Source of the DNA: CBDCKR01 sp964572045
GTDB taxonomy: Bacteria > Gemmatimonadota > Gemmatimonadetes > Longimicrobiales > Gaopeijiaceae
Assembly (NCBI GenBank): GCA_964572045.1
Contig: CAZNEI010000002.1
Span: forward strand, 72,237 to 136,236
Direction of reading: 5' to 3'
DNA length: 64,000 bases
Shown here: in pieces, positions 60,703 to 64,000 of the stretch
Position numbering within the stretch: the stretch's first letter is position 1
How the letters are laid out: every line of letters starts with the position of its first letter
The notes under the pieces: model-generated
Seen by the model: only the letters and a program-made list of their open reading frames with translations
Databases searched by the model: none
Told to the model about the DNA's origin: nothing
Program-made: the position numbers and the translations under genes

Positions 60703-61072
60703 GGTACCTCTCCATCGTAGAAGAATCGTGCGCGAGCGCGTGCGGCCACTTGCGATCCGGCGCACCACCCGGCAAGCCCTGCCGCGACGTTCGTCGCACG
60801 CCGGAGAGTCCTTCCGAGCGGCGGCCCCGAGCCCCACATGCGACAAGAATGCGATCTGGCTCTCCCCCTATGCAAACTCCCCCCTCTCGCCGCTTTGCTG
60901 GCGACCGGCCTCGGGCGACGGCAACAGGCGAAGCCAGTTCTGAGCCTTCAGCGACCTTTGGCAGCTGGACGGAGCGGAGCGACCGGCTCCGCTCCCTTGT
61001 GGACGAGGGCGGAGTGTTCGCAGGTTTGTCCCGCTCAGCCCGGCCATCCGACGAAGCGAGGTGCATTCCGCC
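60703..61072. other. Divergent intergenic region
   Basis: A 370-nt gap between the Tat PLP enzyme and the molybdoenzyme. No gene or clear promoter is seen; the open frames here are shadows. Confidence 0.5.
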
Positions 61073-62329
61073 ATGCCAACACCACGCCGCCACGCCGCGA
61101 CCCCCCTCCCGATCTCCGGGGACGAGCTGCTCGCCCTCGGTGTGGGGAGAGCCAACACGGACATATCGCGCCGTCAGCTCATGAAGCTCCTCGCTCTCGG
61201 CGGGCTGGGGACCGCCCTGGCCGGCTGCGAGGGTTCGGCTGGGGGCGGCGACGCTACTCCGGTCCCCGAGTCGGCGTCCGGGCTTCCCTGGGTCAAGAGC
61301 CCCGAACTCTTCATCGAGCACCCTACGAACCTCGAGACTCGGCTTGAGCTTCTCGACGGCGTGATCACGCCCAACGACCTCTTCTTCGTCCGCAACCACG
61401 CTCCCACGCCCCGCATCGGGACGACCGACTACCGCCTCGTGGTCGAGGGCGACGCGGTCGAGGCGCCCGTCGAGCTGTCGATCGCCGATCTTCGCGCTCT
61501 CGAGAGCCACTCGCTCGTCGCGTATCTGGAGTGCGCGGGCAACTGGCGAAGCTACTGGCAGTCGGTCGTGGGCCGGCCGGCCAGCGGCGGACAGTGGAGG
61601 CGGGGCGGGGTCGGTTGCGCCGAGTGGACCGGTCCCACGCTGGCTTCGGTGCTGGCGCTCGCGGGCGTCCGGGACAACGCCGTCGACGTGGACCTGATCG
61701 GTCTCGACGACGGGGCCTTCAGCCGGCCGATGCCGATCCAGCGTGCCCTGGATCCCACCACTCTGCTCGCCCACACGATGAACGGTGTGGACCTGCCCCC
61801 TGACCACGGCTTTCCGCTCCGAGCCGTGGTGCCCGGCTGGGTAGGGAGCAGCAGCGTGAAGTGGCTGGGCCGCATCGTGGTCTCGTCGGAGAGGGTCTGG
61901 TCGAGGAACAACACCACCTCTTACGTGCTCGCCGGAGACGACTGGCCGGCCGCCGAGTACGCCCCGGCCGACGGTGCGCCCATCACGACCGGTGTGGTCA
62001 AGAGCGCCTTGGCGCTGCCCAGACCCGCCGAGCTTCCCGCCGGCCCCAGCCAGATCTTCGGGTTTGCCTACTCGCCGAATGGGCCGGTTCGGGAGGTCGA
62101 GTGGAGTGCGGATGGCGGGGCGACGTGGCGGCAGGCGCGGATCCTCGATCCCGTCCTGCCCCACGCGTGGCAGCGATTCGGGATCGACTGGAACGCGCCG
62201 GCGGGCGATCACACGCTGCTCACCCGCGCGACCGACGCAGCCGGCGCCCGCCAGCCGGAGGAGGCGACCTACAACAGCAAGGGATATCTGCTGAATATCG
62301 TGCTGCCGCACCCTGTCTCGGTGGTCTGA
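61073..62329 (+). CDS. Tat molybdopterin oxidoreductase, sulfite dehydrogenase SorA-like
   Basis: A 418-aa member of the sulfite oxidase family. The Tat signal ISRRQLMKLLALGGLGTALAGC also ends in a lipobox at C52, so it may be anchored. FFVRNHAPTP is a family mark and C154 in LECAGNWR is the molybdenum ligand. The C-terminal 110 residues form the Mo-co dimerisation domain with VEWSADGGATW. A cytochrome gene follows 13 nt later, as in SorAB sulfite dehydrogenases, which oxidise sulfite to sulfate. ATG 61073 is preferred to GTG 61061. Confidence 0.88.
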   Translation: MPTPRRHAATPLPISGDELLALGVGRANTDISRRQLMKLLALGGLGTALAGCEGSAGGGDATPVPESASGLPWVKSPELFIEHPTNLETRLELLDGVITPNDLFFVRNHAPTPRIGTTDYRLVVEGDAVEAPVELSIADLRALESHSLVAYLECAGNWRSYWQSVVGRPASGGQWRRGGVGCAEWTGPTLASVLALAGVRDNAVDVDLIGLDDGAFSRPMPIQRALDPTTLLAHTMNGVDLPPDHGFPLRAVVPGWVGSSSVKWLGRIVVSSERVWSRNNTTSYVLAGDDWPAAEYAPADGAPITTGVVKSALALPRPAELPAGPSQIFGFAYSPNGPVREVEWSADGGATWRQARILDPVLPHAWQRFGIDWNAPAGDHTLLTRATDAAGARQPEEATYNSKGYLLNIVLPHPVSVV

Positions 62330-62342
62330 GCGAGGGAGAGTC

Positions 62343-62747
62343 GTGACTGCACCGAGCGAGCCGGGACGGTGGACCAGGAGGGGGGCGGCTCTCGCGACCG
62401 GAGCGGTTCTCTTCGTGGCAATCACCGTGGCCGGCGTCCACGACATGTCGAAGCGGAGCGGCGCCGAGCCGGCCGAGCTGTACGCGGCTCGCTGCGCGGC
62501 GTGCCACGAAATCGAAGGGGCGACGGGCGGACCGCTGGATCCTCGCGTGCTCGCTTCCTACGGCACTGCCCGTCGGCTCTTCAACTATGTGCGGCTGGCC
62601 ATGCCGTATGACGCTCCTCGAACCCTCCCCGACGAAGAGTACTGGCTCACTGTGGAGCACCTGCTCCGGTCGCGTGGGTTGGTGGGGGACGACATCGACG
62701 TGACTCGCGAAACCGCAGACTGGCTCGTGTTGGAGGGAGACCGTTGA
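62343..62747 (+). CDS. Membrane-anchored monohaem cytochrome c, SorB-like
   Basis: A 134-aa cytochrome with an N-terminal membrane segment (ALATGAVLFVAITVAG) and the haem motif C51-A-A-C54-H55. M87 in RLAMPYDAP is the likely sixth ligand. It starts at GTG 62343 with GGAGAG upstream, 13 nt after the molybdoenzyme, and is its probable electron acceptor. The size and the long tail after the haem ligand resemble SorB and similar cytochromes. Electrons would pass to a periplasmic cytochrome or terminal oxidase. Confidence 0.88.
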   Translation: MTAPSEPGRWTRRGAALATGAVLFVAITVAGVHDMSKRSGAEPAELYAARCAACHEIEGATGGPLDPRVLASYGTARRLFNYVRLAMPYDAPRTLPDEEYWLTVEHLLRSRGLVGDDIDVTRETADWLVLEGDR

Positions 62748-62775
62748 GGAGTGCACGGGTCCGGACTGAGACGAC

Positions 62776-63426
62776 GTGCTCACGCTCCTAGTCGCCGCCT
62801 TCCTCTTGGGATTGGTCTTCAATGCGACCCCGGGACCCGTGTTCGCGGAGACCATTCACCGACACATCAAGGGGGGCTTTCGAGCGGCTTTGGCGGTGCA
62901 GGTCGGCTCTCTCGTCGGGGACGCCTCCTGGGCCCTGCTGGGACTGGCCGGAGTCGGCCTGCTCTTGCAATTGGAGGTGCTTCAGGTCCCGATCAACCTC
63001 CTGGGCGCTGCCTATCTCACGTGGCTCGCGTGGGACGCGTGGCGGGCCGCCGGGGCCGGGACGATCGTCAGCGCCGATGGGGGGCGGATCCATGCGTCGG
63101 AGGCGATGCGCTCCGGGGTGTTGCTGTCGCTCACGAATCCGCAGAACGTCGCCTATTGGGCTGCGGTGGGAAGCGCCCTCGGATCCGTCGGCGTGCAAGA
63201 ACCGCGACCGGCTGACTATGGGATCTTCTACGCGGGCTTCCTGATGTCGTCGATCGCCTGGGCCATCTTCTTTGCGGCTCTCGTCGACCGCCTGTTTCGC
63301 CGCGTGGGAGCCTCGTGGGTGCGAGCGACGTATCGGGCCTGTGCAGCCGCCTTCTTGCTGCTGGCTCTCTTATCCGTGAGAGACCTGGCCCGCCGGGCCG
63401 GCTTGGGCACGATCCTCGACTTTTGA
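62776..63426 (+). CDS. LysE/RhtB-family exporter
   Basis: A 216-aa inner-membrane protein with about six hydrophobic segments. NATPGPVFAETIHRHIKGG near residue 16 is the family's PGP motif and SLTNPQNVAYWAA is the second conserved NP motif. Such proteins export amino acids or related small molecules. The GTG at 62776 follows the cytochrome by 28 nt with only a weak ribosome site, so it may belong to the same transcript. Export of an amino acid produced by the neighbouring PLP enzyme, or of a sulfur compound, is only a guess. Confidence 0.85.
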   Translation: MLTLLVAAFLLGLVFNATPGPVFAETIHRHIKGGFRAALAVQVGSLVGDASWALLGLAGVGLLLQLEVLQVPINLLGAAYLTWLAWDAWRAAGAGTIVSADGGRIHASEAMRSGVLLSLTNPQNVAYWAAVGSALGSVGVQEPRPADYGIFYAGFLMSSIAWAIFFAALVDRLFRRVGASWVRATYRACAAAFLLLALLSVRDLARRAGLGTILDF

Positions 63427-63605
63427 CTGTGTCGAGCAACGACGGATCCCGCTCCCCCCAGCGCCAAGACCCCCGGGCATGCGCTCGAACACCCTCGGCC
63501 AGCGCGCTCCGCGTCGAGTGCAGCGGAAGCACCTGACCACGGCCGGCTTCCGGTTCGGCGAGCTCTCCCTTGGGATGCGATGCAGCTAACCGTCCGACTC
63601 TCCTT

Positions 63606-64000
63606 CTAGCCCGCCCGCTCCGGGAAAGCTCTTCCGATCTCTTCGGCCGACCGCACCGACAGCGCGCAGAAGGTCAGGGTGCCGTTGTTGCATCCTCCCG
63701 ACACCATGGTGGGGGCGCCCACCACGAAGAGGTTATCGTGATCGTGGCTGCGCCCCCAGCCATCCACCACGCTTGTATCGGGGTCGTCCCCCATGCGGCA
63801 GCCACCGCCCGGATGGTCCTGCACTTGGTCGACCGAGGTCTGGAGAATGCGGCCTCCACCGGCCGCCGCCAGGCGACCGAACACGCCCCGGATGCTCTCT
63901 TCGGTGGCCCCGCGCAGGTCGGTGGACACGGGAGCGTCGCGGAACTCTAGGGATGGTCTGAACAAGTCAACGTCACGAGGTTGATGGACGGGGGAGTTGA
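63606..64000 (-). CDS. GMC-family FAD oxidoreductase, C-terminal part
   Basis: The end of a glucose-methanol-choline oxidoreductase whose start lies beyond the right edge; the frame is open to base 64000. The C-terminal GMC domain is clear: HPGGGCRMGDDPDTSVVD with its catalytic-region histidine, then NLFVVGAPTMVSGGCNNGTLT, the FAD- and substrate-side motif of the family. GMC enzymes oxidise alcohols or sugars. It converges with the LysE gene over 179 nt in which I see no clear terminator. The substrate is not readable. Confidence 0.85.
   Translation of the reverse strand, partial: NSPVHQPRDVDLFRPSLEFRDAPVSTDLRGATEESIRGVFGRLAAAGGGRILQTSVDQVQDHPGGGCRMGDDPDTSVVDGWGRSHDHDNLFVVGAPTMVSGGCNNGTLTFCALSVRSAEEIGRAFPERAG

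Noticed and set aside
1..64000. CRISPR arrays, prophage, transposons, integrases, rRNA or tRNA genes
   Set aside because: I saw no regularly spaced repeats, phage or transposase motifs, or recognisable RNA genes by eye. A dedicated tRNA or ncRNA scan could still find short ones.

Overview
The window is high-GC (about two thirds G+C), densely packed bacterial chromosome with about 48 protein genes and no rRNA, tRNA, phage, transposase, plasmid or CRISPR signal that I could find. The second half is rich in exported hydrolases, Tat-dependent redox enzymes, a DUF1552/DUF1592 pair, BNR-propeller and ankyrin proteins and small secreted NTF2-like proteins. That mix resembles Gemmatimonadota or related soil and marine lineages. 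The assignment is an inference from gene content; no marker gene settles it.

Bases 1-25.8 kb form a small-molecule catabolic island. A plus-strand operon (1-5319) has the end of a sugar-type ABC importer, a DapA-family aldolase, a LysA-like PLP decarboxylase and two short-chain dehydrogenases (SDRs). A minus-strand operon (5348-11107) has an amidohydrolase-fold protein, a complete iron/polyamine-type ABC importer with a fused double permease, and an SDR. A divergent plus-strand operon (11333-19377) has a paralogous amidohydrolase-fold protein, an MFS permease, two genes resembling glycine decarboxylase subunits but changed at almost every signature loop, an ATP-NAD-kinase-like protein and a one-chain fusion of the first two subunits of a cyanide-synthase/opine-oxidase/hydroxyproline-dehydrogenase type enzyme. 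Its likely catalytic FAD partner faces it at 19414-20565. A further plus-strand run (20684-24834) has a second DapA-family enzyme, an Old Yellow Enzyme, an SDR and a CynX-type MFS permease. The SDR at 5348 was copied to 24964 together with fragments of both flanking genes, which gives the direction of copying.

Bases 25.8-35.9 kb hold a lipoprotein esterase, exported M24 and M28 peptidases overlapping by ATGA, a DinB-like protein, a dimethylglycine/sarcosine-dehydrogenase-type flavoprotein and a secreted bicupin overlapping an NTF2-like gene. Bases 36-45 kb hold an exported amidohydrolase, a Tat-dependent SpdH-like flavoprotein, a small membrane-protein reading frame broken by one base, tandem TetR paralogues and an amidase fused to a CHRD-like domain. 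Bases 45-64 kb hold a large BNR-propeller protein, an ankyrin protein, the DUF1552/DUF1592 pair, a Tat metallophosphoesterase, a flavodoxin-like protein, an O-methyltransferase, a Tat-exported D-threonine-aldolase-like enzyme, a SorAB-type sulfite dehydrogenase pair, a LysE exporter and the end of a GMC oxidoreductase.

The best candidate for an undescribed system is the 11.3-20.6 kb cassette. Its P-protein-like pair has no H- or T-protein partner in the window and sits with a kinase-like protein, a dedicated permease and an amine- or imino-acid-oxidising flavoenzyme. I infer uptake and oxidative breakdown of an unusual amino or imino acid, with the DapA-family enzymes, SDRs and amidohydrolase-fold proteins acting on its products.
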